7,662 nt of DNA from Actinomycetota bacterium (GCA_013205455.1 JABMMO010000124.1:1-7662), one strand, 5' to 3'; shown: positions 1 to 7,347, counted from the stretch's first letter. A program made the numbers and translations. Notes: a model not told the origin generated them from the letters alone.

Positions 1-1537
1 CAATTGCTAAGTTCTGAGCAGGAGTGGTGTTGCAATGGCCGGTGCCATTTGCACCTGCTGGTGTTGTATCAGGAGCTCCAGTAGCTGTGTACTTAGAGTA
101 CTTAGCAGGAGGCTTCTGCCAGATACTCATGAACTTACTTACTGGTTTTGTATATGACCCAGAAGTTAAGTAAGCAGCTTTAGCAGCGGTACGTGCAGCA
201 GTTAATTGTTCTGCAGCGCGATCACCTAACCATTGGTCATGACCTGCTGGGGTCGCATTATCTGCAACCGCACCTAAGGTAATTGTTGGCACATTAATTT
301 TTCCAGTATGTGAAACTAATGCGCGCATTTTGGCAATTGCAGCTGGGTTACCGACAACACGAGGTGCGGCTGGGTTGAGTGGGCTTAAGTAAGCCAACAT
401 TCCACTTGCTGCATCAAGGCCACTTAGCGCAGAACCATAGGTATAAAGATCGCTACCTAAACGAGCTGCGTAATCAGTCTTTGTGTTATCAAATACTGTG
501 CCACCACTTTGCAATTCGACATCATAAGTTGCCATGATGCCCAAAATTGCTGCAGTTGCAATATTTTCTAAAGTTCCAAGCGCTGGTGAGATTGCAGATG
601 CATATGAAACATATGCAGTTGCGGTTGGATCGCCAGGACCTGTTGAGTTATCAAAGTGCGCGCTCTGCGTTGGAACTCCAGACATCACTCCGACTAATAC
701 AAGTGCGGAGCGAGATGGAATTGCCTTTAGAGAAGCTGGCACTGTTGAAGTTGCTGGCCATGCTGGTGCAGTTGGGTTTGCCGAAATTAAAGCTTGTAAA
801 GTTCCAGCGACTGTAAGAACTTTTACGATATCGCCCATTGCTTGCGCGTAACCCGCGGCGCCAGCCGCATAATTACTACCTACAATTGTTGGATCGAAGA
901 AAGTCTTCAAGCCCCATAGAGCATCCCCAGCCATAGTTAATGCAGCTTCTACCGAACCGGCAGCCATACAAAGCGGCGCCGCAGCATCAACCAAAGTTGG
1001 ATACTTTTCAGCGAGCGCTTGGGTAATGAAACCACCAAGAGATTCGCCCCAAGCAACTACCTTGGTTACTTTTGGAAATTGCTTTTTAATGATTGCAATT
1101 AACTCAACGTTGGTCTTTAAACCGCTATCGACGTTCCAACCTTGACGAGCAAAGCCAGAACCTGCAACTGCATATCCTTTACCTAACATCGAGGTTGCGA
1201 CCTGAGTTATCTCTGCCACGGTACGACCAGGTGCTGGTTGTGGCGTGTTAGTTACGGTGTAGCCACCGACTATTGGAATTCCAGCAGGAATATCAACAAA
1301 GTGTCGGTATCCATGCGAGAAGAGAAATAGCGTTCCAGTAAATTTTGCTGGCACTTGTACAACATAAGGTGCGCCATCTGATGTTGCACCTACGCATTGC
1401 GTAATTACAACTAGGTCGGTACAACTTGGATCTGCTGCACGAGCCGCACTTGGAAGCGCGACCATTGTCATAGTAACTAGCGATGTCGATGCCAAGAAGG
1501 CAATGACTTTATTTTTCTTGCTCATTAGATTTTTCAT
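1..1537 (-). CDS. Secreted alpha/beta-hydrolase, 3' end cut by window edge
   Basis: The frame is open for 512 codons from an ATG at 1537 to position 1, so the C-terminus lies outside the window. Residues 1-34 form a Sec signal peptide: a Lys-rich start, a hydrophobic core at about 11-29, and an ARA|AD cleavage site. No lipobox is seen, so the product should be secreted. An alpha/beta-hydrolase fold is indicated by an oxyanion-type SHGYR at 74-78, a nucleophile elbow GESLGG with Ser166, a likely acid Asp426 in VADNATP, and a likely His501 in GTGHCN. The roughly 260 residues between Ser and Asp suggest a large lid domain. Four cysteines are visible (39, 48, 190, 502). The ATG overlaps the TGA of the binding-protein gene (ATGA), which implies translational coupling. 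A second ATG at 1525 (Met5) has no better ribosome site. Family membership is clear at fold level; the substrate is unknown (ester, amide or peptide). It is intact as far as visible, not a pseudogene. Confidence 0.85.
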   Translation of the reverse strand, partial: MKNLMSKKNKVIAFLASTSLVTMTMVALPSAARAADPSCTDLVVITQCVGATSDGAPYVVQVPAKFTGTLFLFSHGYRHFVDIPAGIPIVGGYTVTNTPQPAPGRTVAEITQVATSMLGKGYAVAGSGFARQGWNVDSGLKTNVELIAIIKKQFPKVTKVVAWGESLGGFITQALAEKYPTLVDAAAPLCMAAGSVEAALTMAGDALWGLKTFFDPTIVGSNYAAGAAGYAQAMGDIVKVLTVAGTLQALISANPTAPAWPATSTVPASLKAIPSRSALVLVGVMSGVPTQSAHFDNSTGPGDPTATAYVSYASAISPALGTLENIATAAILGIMATYDVELQSGGTVFDNTKTDYAARLGSDLYTYGSALSGLDAASGMLAYLSPLNPAAPRVVGNPAAIAKMRALVSHTGKINVPTITLGAVADNATPAGHDQWLGDRAAEQLTAARTAAKAAYLTSGSYTKPVSKFMSIWQKPPAKYSKYTATGAPDTTPAGANGTGHCNTTPAQNLAI

Positions 1538-2838
1538 GAGTTACTTGGTAATCCTTTCGCTGGCATTGGCAGACGATTCTGTTCAGTCTTTACAACTGGA
1601 CCAGCAGCTGAATCGGTGGTGTACATGGTGTACTTACCATCTACTGACTTAAGTTCGCCAGCAAGGTTGTACTTACCAAACCAGAATCCAGTTTGGCCAA
1701 CGTGGCTAGTTTTTGAGTATGCAAGAGTTGAATATCCAGCAGATGCAAATGTTGAGCCCTTCTTTTCAATCGCTGCAATTAGCGATTTACGAGTTGGGTT
1801 AGTACCGGCTGCACGAAGTGCTTGCACGATCAAAAGACCTTCGTTCATGCCAACCATTACGTTGTTATCGAAGACAGCGCCGGCGTTATAAGTAGTGTTG
1901 ATTTCCCGGAATTGTTTTACATATTCATCCGTCAAATCAGCTGAATCAGGGGCCCAAGAAGCACCGATTGCGCCATTCATAAGCGCAGTAGCTTGTGGGT
2001 TATTTAGCGTGGCTTTGATGGTTGTGACATCCGAACCAACTGAACCAAGGATCCATTGTGGCTTGTAGCCACCAGCAGCGGCAACGCCGAGTGCGATTGC
2101 GTTAGCAGTACCAACGCCAAAGAGCACGACTACTTCGCACTTAGCAGCGGCGAATTTACCGATCCAAGTTTGGCCAGTAGCTGAGCTTTGGGTGCCTGAA
2201 ACATATTTAACAGTTTCAGTGAATGTTACGCCGCCAGTTTTGAATCCTGCAGCAGCATCGGCACCAAAGTCATCGTTCTGGAGCAGTACGCAAGTTTTTG
2301 CAGTTGGCAGGTTTTCTTTTAGATAAGTTGCGATGGCTTTTGCTTCCATTGCATATGAAGGAAATAGTGCGAAAGTTGTTGGGAATTTCTTCTTATCCGC
2401 AAACCCGCTAAATCCAGTATTTACAAAGAGGCTTGGTACGCCGCGGCTAGCAATTTGTACTTTGCTTGCGACCGCTAAATTATTTGCGGTTCCTAGGGCG
2501 CCAACGATTGCCATAACTTTATCTTTCAAAATTAATTCGTTGGTCATGTTAATGGCTTCTTGTGGGATGTACTTGTCATCTTTAATGATCAAGTTAATCT
2601 TGCGGCCATTTACGCCGCCATTAGCATTTACATACGCGAAATATGCTTTCATGGCTGGCGCAACTTTGCTATATCCAGTTGCGGCTGGGCCAGTCTGGGG
2701 CACGGTAATGCCGAGTTTAATCTCGCTGCTGCTCACTCCAACTTCGGCATGTGCCGGAATTGCAGAAATCAGCAGCGCGCTGGTTGCAATGGCCGCGGTT
2801 ATGATTACACCGAACCCTTTGCGTTTTGAACCGATCAT
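1534..2838 (-). CDS. livK: ABC transporter substrate-binding protein, branched-chain amino acid (LivK-like) type
   Basis: This 434-residue protein is a periplasmic-binding-protein type I solute receptor (Peripla_BP_6 / LivK family), which captures a ligand outside the cell and delivers it to LivHM. Residues 1-31 are a signal peptide ending in AHA|E. The mature start IKLGITVPQTGP, followed by the NANGGVNGRKI and DDKYIPQEA blocks and later IVGALGT and QNDDFGADAAAG, is typical of the family in order and spacing. No Cys lies near the cleavage site, so it is not a lipoprotein, which is unexpected for a single-membrane bacterium. Only two cysteines are obvious (in AKTCVLL and AAKCEVV). The ATG at 2838 has a strong AAAGGA site 5 nt upstream. 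It follows livM after 22 nt and overlaps the hydrolase start by 4 nt. Family assignment is firm. The ligand (branched-chain or other amino acid, amide, or urea-like compound) cannot be read from sequence, so the symbol is by homology only. Confidence 0.9.
   Translation of the reverse strand: MIGSKRKGFGVIITAAIATSALLISAIPAHAEVGVSSSEIKLGITVPQTGPAATGYSKVAPAMKAYFAYVNANGGVNGRKINLIIKDDKYIPQEAINMTNELILKDKVMAIVGALGTANNLAVASKVQIASRGVPSLFVNTGFSGFADKKKFPTTFALFPSYAMEAKAIATYLKENLPTAKTCVLLQNDDFGADAAAGFKTGGVTFTETVKYVSGTQSSATGQTWIGKFAAAKCEVVVLFGVGTANAIALGVAAAGGYKPQWILGSVGSDVTTIKATLNNPQATALMNGAIGASWAPDSADLTDEYVKQFREINTTYNAGAVFDNNVMVGMNEGLLIVQALRAAGTNPTRKSLIAAIEKKGSTFASAGYSTLAYSKTSHVGQTGFWFGKYNLAGELKSVDGKYTMYTTDSAAGPVVKTEQNRLPMPAKGLPSNS
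1552..1557 (-). promoter_or_regulatory. Possible ribosome binding site for the hydrolase gene
   Basis: AAAGGA lies inside the last codons of the binding-protein gene, 14 nt before the hydrolase ATG at 1537. The spacing is longer than ideal. Initiation probably relies partly on ribosomes terminating at the overlapping TGA. Confidence 0.4.
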
Positions 2839-2843
2839 GTATT

Positions 2844-2849
2844 TCCTTT
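2844..2849 (-). promoter_or_regulatory. Strong ribosome binding site of the binding-protein gene
   Basis: AAAGGA sits 5 nt before the ATG at 2838, in the 22-nt gap after the livM stop. This gap is the longest non-coding stretch in the window. The site supports independent, efficient initiation for the subunit usually needed in excess. Confidence 0.7.
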
Positions 2850-2860
2850 CATCGAGGGGT

Positions 2861-3829
2861 TTACTGCTTCCGTGCTTTATGTTTACGTATCTGTTCTGCT
2901 GGGCCGTTTGGAGTAAACAGCACCGTCAAAATCAATAACGTACTCATTATCAAGCCCGGCAAATTTGAGGTTACGCGTTCAGTATCGCCAAGTCGATGTG
3001 CAATGACGCTGGCCAACTCTGGAATCGCAACCAGAACTACAGCCCCAAGCATGCTACCTGCGAGGCTAGTTACGCCAGATAGAACCGCCCCTGTTACGAG
3101 CGCAAACGAGAGGCCTAGCCCAAATCCCGTTGGGCCAACAAAGCCAATCATGCCTAAAAGCGAGCCAGCTAGGCCAGCCACCCCGGCGCTGATCGTGAAA
3201 GCCAAGACCTTTGATCCACCTACTTGGATGCCGGAAAGTTGGGCCGCGACTGGATTACCACGGAGCGCTTTCCAAGTTCGACCATATCTACTCGAGGTGA
3301 TATTTCGAACGAAGAACATCATCAACATAACGTTTACTAAAACGATCCAAAAAAACCATTTATATAAAGTAAAACTTTCGCCAAACCATGTTGGTGGTGT
3401 ACCTGAAGTGTAATCCAATCCGGTTTCACCATTAAGAATTGTAAATTGATTTGCAAGCGTAGGTAAGCCAACCGCTAGTGCAAGTGTTGCACCCGCTAAG
3501 TAAGGCCCCGATAGCCGAGCGGCACCGCCACCTAAGATCGCACCAGCCAGCGCTGCTGAAAACGTGCCAACTACAAAGGTAAAGAAGAGTGGCAGATGCC
3601 AATGAATTTGAGTTAACGCTGCTGTGTACGCGCCGATTGCCATGAAAGCGCCGTTACCAAGTGATACTTGACCTGAGTAACCAGTTAATAAAACTATTGA
3701 ACTAATACCCAGCGCGTAAATTGCAATTTGAGCACCTTGATAAACTCGGAGCTCTTCAATTTTTAGCGAGAGCGCAAGTAAAATTAAAGTTGAAAATATA
3801 AATAAGAAAAGTCGACGCAGGCTATGCAT
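2861..3829 (-). CDS. livM: Branched-chain amino acid ABC transporter permease LivM
   Basis: This 322-residue, very hydrophobic inner-membrane subunit of the Liv importer pairs with LivH to form the translocation pathway. Visible hallmarks are the N-terminal helix at about 7-22, the family motif GYSGQVSLGNGAFMAIGAY from residue 50, the cytoplasmic coupling stretch RTWKALRGNPVAAQLSGI that contacts the ATPases, the glycine-rich GVAGLAGSLLG helix, and a basic cytoplasmic tail (RKHKARKQ). It lacks the long N-terminal extension of E. coli LivM (about 425 residues) and matches the shorter form common elsewhere. I chose the ATG at 3829, which overlaps the livH stop by 8 nt and has AAGG 9 nt upstream. 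An in-frame TTG at 3850 would add seven charged residues before the first helix and overlap livH by 29 nt, which is less likely. Confidence 0.93.
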   Translation of the reverse strand: MHSLRRLFLFIFSTLILLALSLKIEELRVYQGAQIAIYALGISSIVLLTGYSGQVSLGNGAFMAIGAYTAALTQIHWHLPLFFTFVVGTFSAALAGAILGGGAARLSGPYLAGATLALAVGLPTLANQFTILNGETGLDYTSGTPPTWFGESFTLYKWFFWIVLVNVMLMMFFVRNITSSRYGRTWKALRGNPVAAQLSGIQVGGSKVLAFTISAGVAGLAGSLLGMIGFVGPTGFGLGLSFALVTGAVLSGVTSLAGSMLGAVVLVAIPELASVIAHRLGDTERVTSNLPGLIMSTLLILTVLFTPNGPAEQIRKHKARKQ

Positions 3830-4718
3830 TTCGCGCCGCCTTACTGCCAAATAAACCTTGAGGTCGAATTATTAACGCCAGGGCTAGTACAACGAATGTC
3901 GCTGGAAAAATAAGTGATGTTCCGATATAAGTAAGAATAAACGAGAGTCCAATTCCAAGAGTTAAGCCACCGACCACAGCGCCAATTAAACTTTCGAGTC
4001 CACCAATCACGGCAGCTACGAATCCAAAAATCAAAAGCGAATCAAGTGAGTACGGTGTGATTGCATCATTAGGTGAAATTAGAATTCCGGCGACAGCGCC
4101 GGCAGCTCCTGCGAAAATCCAGCCGGTTGTTCGAATCGCGCCAACTCTTATCCCAGCTAATCGTGCAATTTCTGGTTGGAATGCGGCAGCTCGAAGTGCA
4201 AGACCTAAATTGCTCTTCTGGAATATCAGAGTAAAGATAATCATTACCGTTGCAGCGCCAAGCACAATCAGCAGATTCATGCGAGAAAACGGCACAGTAG
4301 TGCTACCAAATGTGAATCCATTTGTGGAGACCGGTGGGAAAAATGGTTTTTGATCATTGCCCCACACCATTCCAATGACACTTCTAATTAATCCTAATAA
4401 CCCAAGCGAAGCAATCACCGGCGCTAGCGCTGCGACTGGTCCATCGCTCACATGTTTAAAAAGCGTCCGCATTAACAAAATTTCTACAACAGCGCCAACA
4501 AGTGCGCCTGCTAAGACACCGCCAATAAAAGCCAAAATAAAATTATCGGTCCTAGTTACGATTTCATATGCAATATATGTAGAGAGAATTGCCTGGCCCG
4601 CTTGGGCAAAATTAATTACTCGAGTTGATCGCCAAACTAACACTAGGGCTAGCGCCATCAAACTATAAATAAATCCATTACTGATTCCAATTAAAAGTGC
4701 GTTAATAGCCTGTTGCAT
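3822..4718 (-). CDS. livH: Branched-chain amino acid ABC transporter permease LivH
   Basis: This 298-residue polytopic membrane protein is the partner of LivM. Family features are the N-terminal NALLIGISNGFIYSLMALAL helix, the VWRSTRVINFAQAGQAIL segment (LivH proteins usually read INFAQG or similar here), the coupling region LGLALRAAAFQPEIARLAGI, the following TGWIFAGAAGAVAGIL helix, and the C-terminal IIRPQGLFG motif typical of LivH. Length is close to E. coli LivH (308). The ATG at 4718 shares its A with the last base of the livF TGA (TGATG), so it is translationally coupled to livF. A GGGG run a few bases upstream, inside livF, is a weak ribosome site. Nothing looks damaged. Substrate specificity rests with the binding protein and is not readable here. 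Confidence 0.94.
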   Translation of the reverse strand: MQQAINALLIGISNGFIYSLMALALVLVWRSTRVINFAQAGQAILSTYIAYEIVTRTDNFILAFIGGVLAGALVGAVVEILLMRTLFKHVSDGPVAALAPVIASLGLLGLIRSVIGMVWGNDQKPFFPPVSTNGFTFGSTTVPFSRMNLLIVLGAATVMIIFTLIFQKSNLGLALRAAAFQPEIARLAGIRVGAIRTTGWIFAGAAGAVAGILISPNDAITPYSLDSLLIFGFVAAVIGGLESLIGAVVGGLTLGIGLSFILTYIGTSLIFPATFVVLALALIIRPQGLFGSKAARNA

Positions 4719-5431
4719 CAGTACCCCAAATACGCGGCATGGAGCGCCGGATCATTGATTAATTCGGTTGCCGTTCCAGTTGCCACAATTTTTCCAAGGT
4801 TCATGATGATTCCAATATCTGCTATCCGCAGCGCACTCATAGCATTCTGTTCAACTAAGACAATGGTTAATCCTAATTTATGTCGAAGTTGATCGATTGT
4901 ATGAAAAATTTGTTCAATCACAAGTGGCGCTAACCCCAGCGAAGGTTCATCTAATAAAATTAATTTAGGTCTTGAAATTAGCGCGCGACCAATTGCAAGC
5001 ATCTGGCGTTCGCCACCAGAAAGGGTATCCGCGCGTTGGCTTAATCGCTCGCCTAACCTTGGAAATAACTCCAAAACTTCCTTTGTCACAGCAACTACAT
5101 CCTTTTTATCTTTTCGCCAGATACCACCTAGTGCAAGATTTTCTTTAACGGTTAACTCTGGAATTACCGATTTGCCTTCAGATACATGTGATATTCCATG
5201 GCGAACTAAATTTTCTGGTTTTTTTCCAAGAATATATTCGCCGCTCCATTGAGCGCTGCCGCTGCTAGCGTGCTTCAAACCCGAAAGTGTCCGCAATAGC
5301 GTGGTTTTGCCCGCTCCATTAGAGCCAATTACGGCAGCTAATTGACCAGGTTCCACGGTAAATGAAATCCCGTTAATAGCGGTAATCGCACCATGATCTA
5401 CTACCAAATCTTTAACAGTTAAACCGCTCAT
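4718..5431 (-). CDS. livF: Branched-chain amino acid ABC transporter ATPase LivF
   Basis: This 237-residue cytoplasmic ATPase is one of the two different nucleotide-binding subunits of the Liv importer. Walker A is GSNGAGKTT at 36-44. The Q-loop region VSEGKSVIPELTV carries Glu rather than Gln, as is usual in LivF (VPEGR-type). The ABC signature is canonical: LSGGERQ at 137-143. Walker B plus catalytic Glu is LILLDEP, with Glu162, followed by the D-loop SLGLAP. The switch position reads VEQNA, where LivF proteins normally have Gln in place of the H-loop His. The C-terminal ATELINDPALHAAYLGY is the classic LivF ending (AYLG). It overlaps livG by 4 nt (ATGA), and AGGTGG within the livG end serves as its ribosome site. 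Confidence 0.96.
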   Translation of the reverse strand: MSGLTVKDLVVDHGAITAINGISFTVEPGQLAAVIGSNGAGKTTLLRTLSGLKHASSGSAQWSGEYILGKKPENLVRHGISHVSEGKSVIPELTVKENLALGGIWRKDKKDVVAVTKEVLELFPRLGERLSQRADTLSGGERQMLAIGRALISRPKLILLDEPSLGLAPLVIEQIFHTIDQLRHKLGLTIVLVEQNAMSALRIADIGIIMNLGKIVATGTATELINDPALHAAYLGY

Positions 5432-6201
5432 GCTCCACCTGCGCTTGTTCCTAGATAAGCAGCGATTACAGCTGGATCGTTTCTAACATGTGAGATAGAT
5501 CCAGAAGAAATTACTTCACCAAAATTAAGCACATAAATGCGGTCGCAAACCGACATCACAACATCCATATGATGTTCAACCAAAATAATGGCACAGATTG
5601 ATTTCAAATTAGAAATAACACCATTTAGCCAGGAGATATCGGCAGATCCTAAACCACCGGCTGGTTCATCTAGTAACAAAATACGCGGTTCGCTAACTAA
5701 CGCTCGCGCAATTGAAACTCGCTTTGTATCTGGAAATGAAAGCGTATCCGCACGGCGGTTTGAAAGTTCGCCGGCATAAACTCGCTCAAGCGCTAACTGT
5801 GCCCGCTCTTTTAATTGGGATTCATCTTTATTAGATAAACCAAGTGCAGATCTAATTAACCCACTCTTTGCAAATTTATTTGCACCCACCATCACATTTT
5901 CTAAAACTGTCAAATCTGGAAATAGCCCAACACCTTGCAAAGTTCTAGAAATTCCTAAATCCACTAATTGATTCGGTTTTGGCCAATTATGTTCTTTGCC
6001 ATCAAGTAAAAGTTTCCCTGATGTTGCTTCCACTAATCCCGAGATGGCATTAAAAGCTGTCGTTTTCCCAGCACCGTTTGGCCCAATTAGACCAACTACT
6101 TCACCTGGATTTAAATCCAAATAAACGTTTGAAAGCGCTTTTAAACCTCCGAAATTAACGGAGAGTGCTTCGATGGAAAGTAGTGCAGCTTCTTTATTCA
6201 C
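5428..6201 (-). CDS. livG: Branched-chain amino acid ABC transporter ATPase LivG, with degenerate signature motif
   Basis: This 257-residue cytoplasmic ATPase is the partner of LivF. Walker A is GPNGAGKTT at 40-48. The LivG-type Q-loop is ISRTLQGVGLFPDLTVLENV, with Gln89. The insertion after it (about 106-135) is typical of LivG. Walker B is ILLLDEP with Glu179, and the H-loop is VEHHMDVVM with His210. The ending DPAVIAAYLGT is typical. The signature is unusual: LSFPDTKR at 154-161, whereas LivG proteins generally keep a Gly (LxYGxQRR), and the D-loop reads AGGLGSAD rather than AAGLNP. The start is GTG at 6201: an in-frame TAG lies five codons upstream, no ATG follows until far into the protein, and GGAG sits 4 nt before it. 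It follows alr after 17 nt and overlaps livF by 4 nt, so all are probably on one transcript. Confidence 0.94.
   Translation of the reverse strand: MNKEAALLSIEALSVNFGGLKALSNVYLDLNPGEVVGLIGPNGAGKTTAFNAISGLVEATSGKLLLDGKEHNWPKPNQLVDLGISRTLQGVGLFPDLTVLENVMVGANKFAKSGLIRSALGLSNKDESQLKERAQLALERVYAGELSNRRADTLSFPDTKRVSIARALVSEPRILLLDEPAGGLGSADISWLNGVISNLKSICAIILVEHHMDVVMSVCDRIYVLNFGEVISSGSISHVRNDPAVIAAYLGTSAGGA
5435..5440 (-). promoter_or_regulatory. Ribosome binding site of livF inside livG
   Basis: AGGTGG lies 3 nt before the A of the ATGA overlap and encodes the Gly-Gly near the LivG C-terminus. It fixes the livF start at 5431 and supports coupled translation of the two ATPases. Confidence 0.55.
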
Positions 6202-6205
6202 TACG

Positions 6206-6209
6206 CTCC
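6206..6209 (-). promoter_or_regulatory. Ribosome binding site for the GTG start of livG
   Basis: GGAG lies 4 nt upstream of the GTG at 6201, in the 17-nt gap after the alr stop. It supports the non-ATG start, since no in-frame ATG is available nearby. Confidence 0.55.
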
Positions 6210-6218
6210 ATTCCTAAA

Positions 6219-7340
6219 TTACCTGTTATAGATTCTAGGCACTCTACTTGCAATTCTAGTAACAATCTCATAATTAATTGTGGTGCTTGCGCTAGCCCAA
6301 TCATCAATTGTGTATTCCCCCACATTTCCCGCGCCAAAAACAATCACTTCATCCCCGGTTATCGCCTTTGAATTAAGACCTAAATCAACCACGAATTGGT
6401 CCATAGAAACTCGGCCAAGAATTGGGGCGCGATCGCCATTGAAAAATACTCCAGTTGAGTTATCTGCATTTCGCGGAATTCCATCTGCATAACCCATCGC
6501 CACAACTCCAACTTTAGTTTCCACAGTTGTAATTGCGCTGCCACCATAACCAACCGCGGCGCCGGCTGGAACTTGTTTAACCAGATGTAATTTTGCGCGG
6601 AGCGTCATCGCCGGAATTAACCCTAACTCTTTAGAGCTACCCATGGTTTTCACATCTGGCGATAGACCATACATAGCTATTCCAAGTCGCACAAAATCAA
6701 AAGTTGCATTTGGGTTGGAAAGAGCGGCAGCAGAGTTAGCGAAATGTAAGTATTTAGGAGTAACACCGGTTGCTTTTAACTCTGATAAAAGGTTGGTGAA
6801 TTTCTTAAGTTGCATTTCATTGGCTAGCTCTTGAGGTTCGTCAGCTCGAGCAAAGTGCGAGAAAAATCCAACTAACTCAACTTTCTCACTTAAAGTTGCG
6901 GCCGAAACTTTCTTTAGGAAAACTGGCCATTCGTTTAATACTCCGCCACGAGTCATCCCAGTATCAACTTCAACATGGATTCGCGGTGTAATGCCAGTTC
7001 GTTCTCCGGCCGCCATCACTTTCTCAAGCAGTGCAATCGATGAAACCCCTAGATCAATATCATGGCGCAGTGCGCTATCAAAATCCTCAGTTAGCGGAGT
7101 TAGCCAAGCAATAATTGGTATAGAAAGTCCGTGAGTTCTCAAAGTGATTGCTTCTTCAAGAAGGGCAACACCAAGCCACTTTGCGCCAGCATCAGTTGCT
7201 ACCTGCGCAATTGAAACTAAACCATGCCCATATGCATCTGCTTTAACAACAGCACATACATCAACTTTAGTTTCGTTAATAACTTTACGGACATTGGCTG
7301 CAATCGCTGAAAGGTCTATCTCAATTTGAGCTCTGGCCAT
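6219..7340 (-). CDS. alr: Alanine racemase
   Basis: This is a 373-residue, PLP-dependent cytoplasmic enzyme that interconverts L- and D-alanine for peptidoglycan. The N-terminal TIM barrel begins RAQIEIDLSAIAANV. The PLP lysine is Lys33 in VVKADAYGHG. The second catalytic base, Tyr265 in AVGYGGS, sits at the start of the C-terminal beta domain. Other family blocks are VDTGMTRGG (Arg131), FVRLGIAMYG (Arg218), GVVAMGYADGIPR and GRVSMDQF. Two family variations are visible: Glu124 replaces the lysine that is carbamylated in the Geobacillus enzyme, and Ser312 replaces the frequent Cys before MDQ. I chose the ATG at 7340, 7 nt after acpS, because MARAQIEIDL matches the family start. A TTG at 7361 would overlap acpS and add seven residues. 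In many actinobacteria alr is followed by tsaE-type genes; here it runs into the liv operon. Confidence 0.96.
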   Translation of the reverse strand: MARAQIEIDLSAIAANVRKVINETKVDVCAVVKADAYGHGLVSIAQVATDAGAKWLGVALLEEAITLRTHGLSIPIIAWLTPLTEDFDSALRHDIDLGVSSIALLEKVMAAGERTGITPRIHVEVDTGMTRGGVLNEWPVFLKKVSAATLSEKVELVGFFSHFARADEPQELANEMQLKKFTNLLSELKATGVTPKYLHFANSAAALSNPNATFDFVRLGIAMYGLSPDVKTMGSSKELGLIPAMTLRAKLHLVKQVPAGAAVGYGGSAITTVETKVGVVAMGYADGIPRNADNSTGVFFNGDRAPILGRVSMDQFVVDLGLNSKAITGDEVIVFGAGNVGEYTIDDWASASTTINYEIVTRIASRVPRIYNR

Positions 7341-7347
7341 AGTTAAG

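Noticed and set aside
89..101. Inverted repeat GTACT-TAG-AGTAC, possible operator
   Set aside because: It lies inside the hydrolase coding region and is explained by a repeated Lys-Tyr pair (KYSKY).
534..851. Plus-strand open frames opposite the hydrolase gene
   Set aside because: The minus-strand frame has a signal peptide and catalytic motifs; the plus-strand frames overlap each other and have no family features.
1..1537. Hydrolase gene as a pseudogene or absent, because no closed frame is found
   Set aside because: The frame is uninterrupted for 512 codons and only lacks a stop because it crosses the window edge.
2333..2938. 201-codon open frame on the plus strand opposite the binding-protein gene and the end of livM
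   Set aside because: It lies antisense to a clearly conserved coding gene, has no recognisable domain, and its hydrophobic stretches mirror Ala/Gly codons of the other strand.
2826..3413. 195-codon plus-strand open frame opposite livM
   Set aside because: It is fully antisense to the conserved permease and rich in Pro/Thr/Ser/Ala, as expected from the complement of membrane-helix codons. No convincing start context.
3830..3850. TTG start for livM at 3850
   Set aside because: It would extend the overlap with livH to 29 nt; the ATG at 3829 has an AAGG site at reasonable distance.
6194..6211. Five-codon mini-ORF (ATG ... TAA) overlapping the livG GTG start
   Set aside because: The nearest purine-rich stretch is too close to its ATG, and such a short frame can arise by chance. 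A leader-peptide role has no further support.
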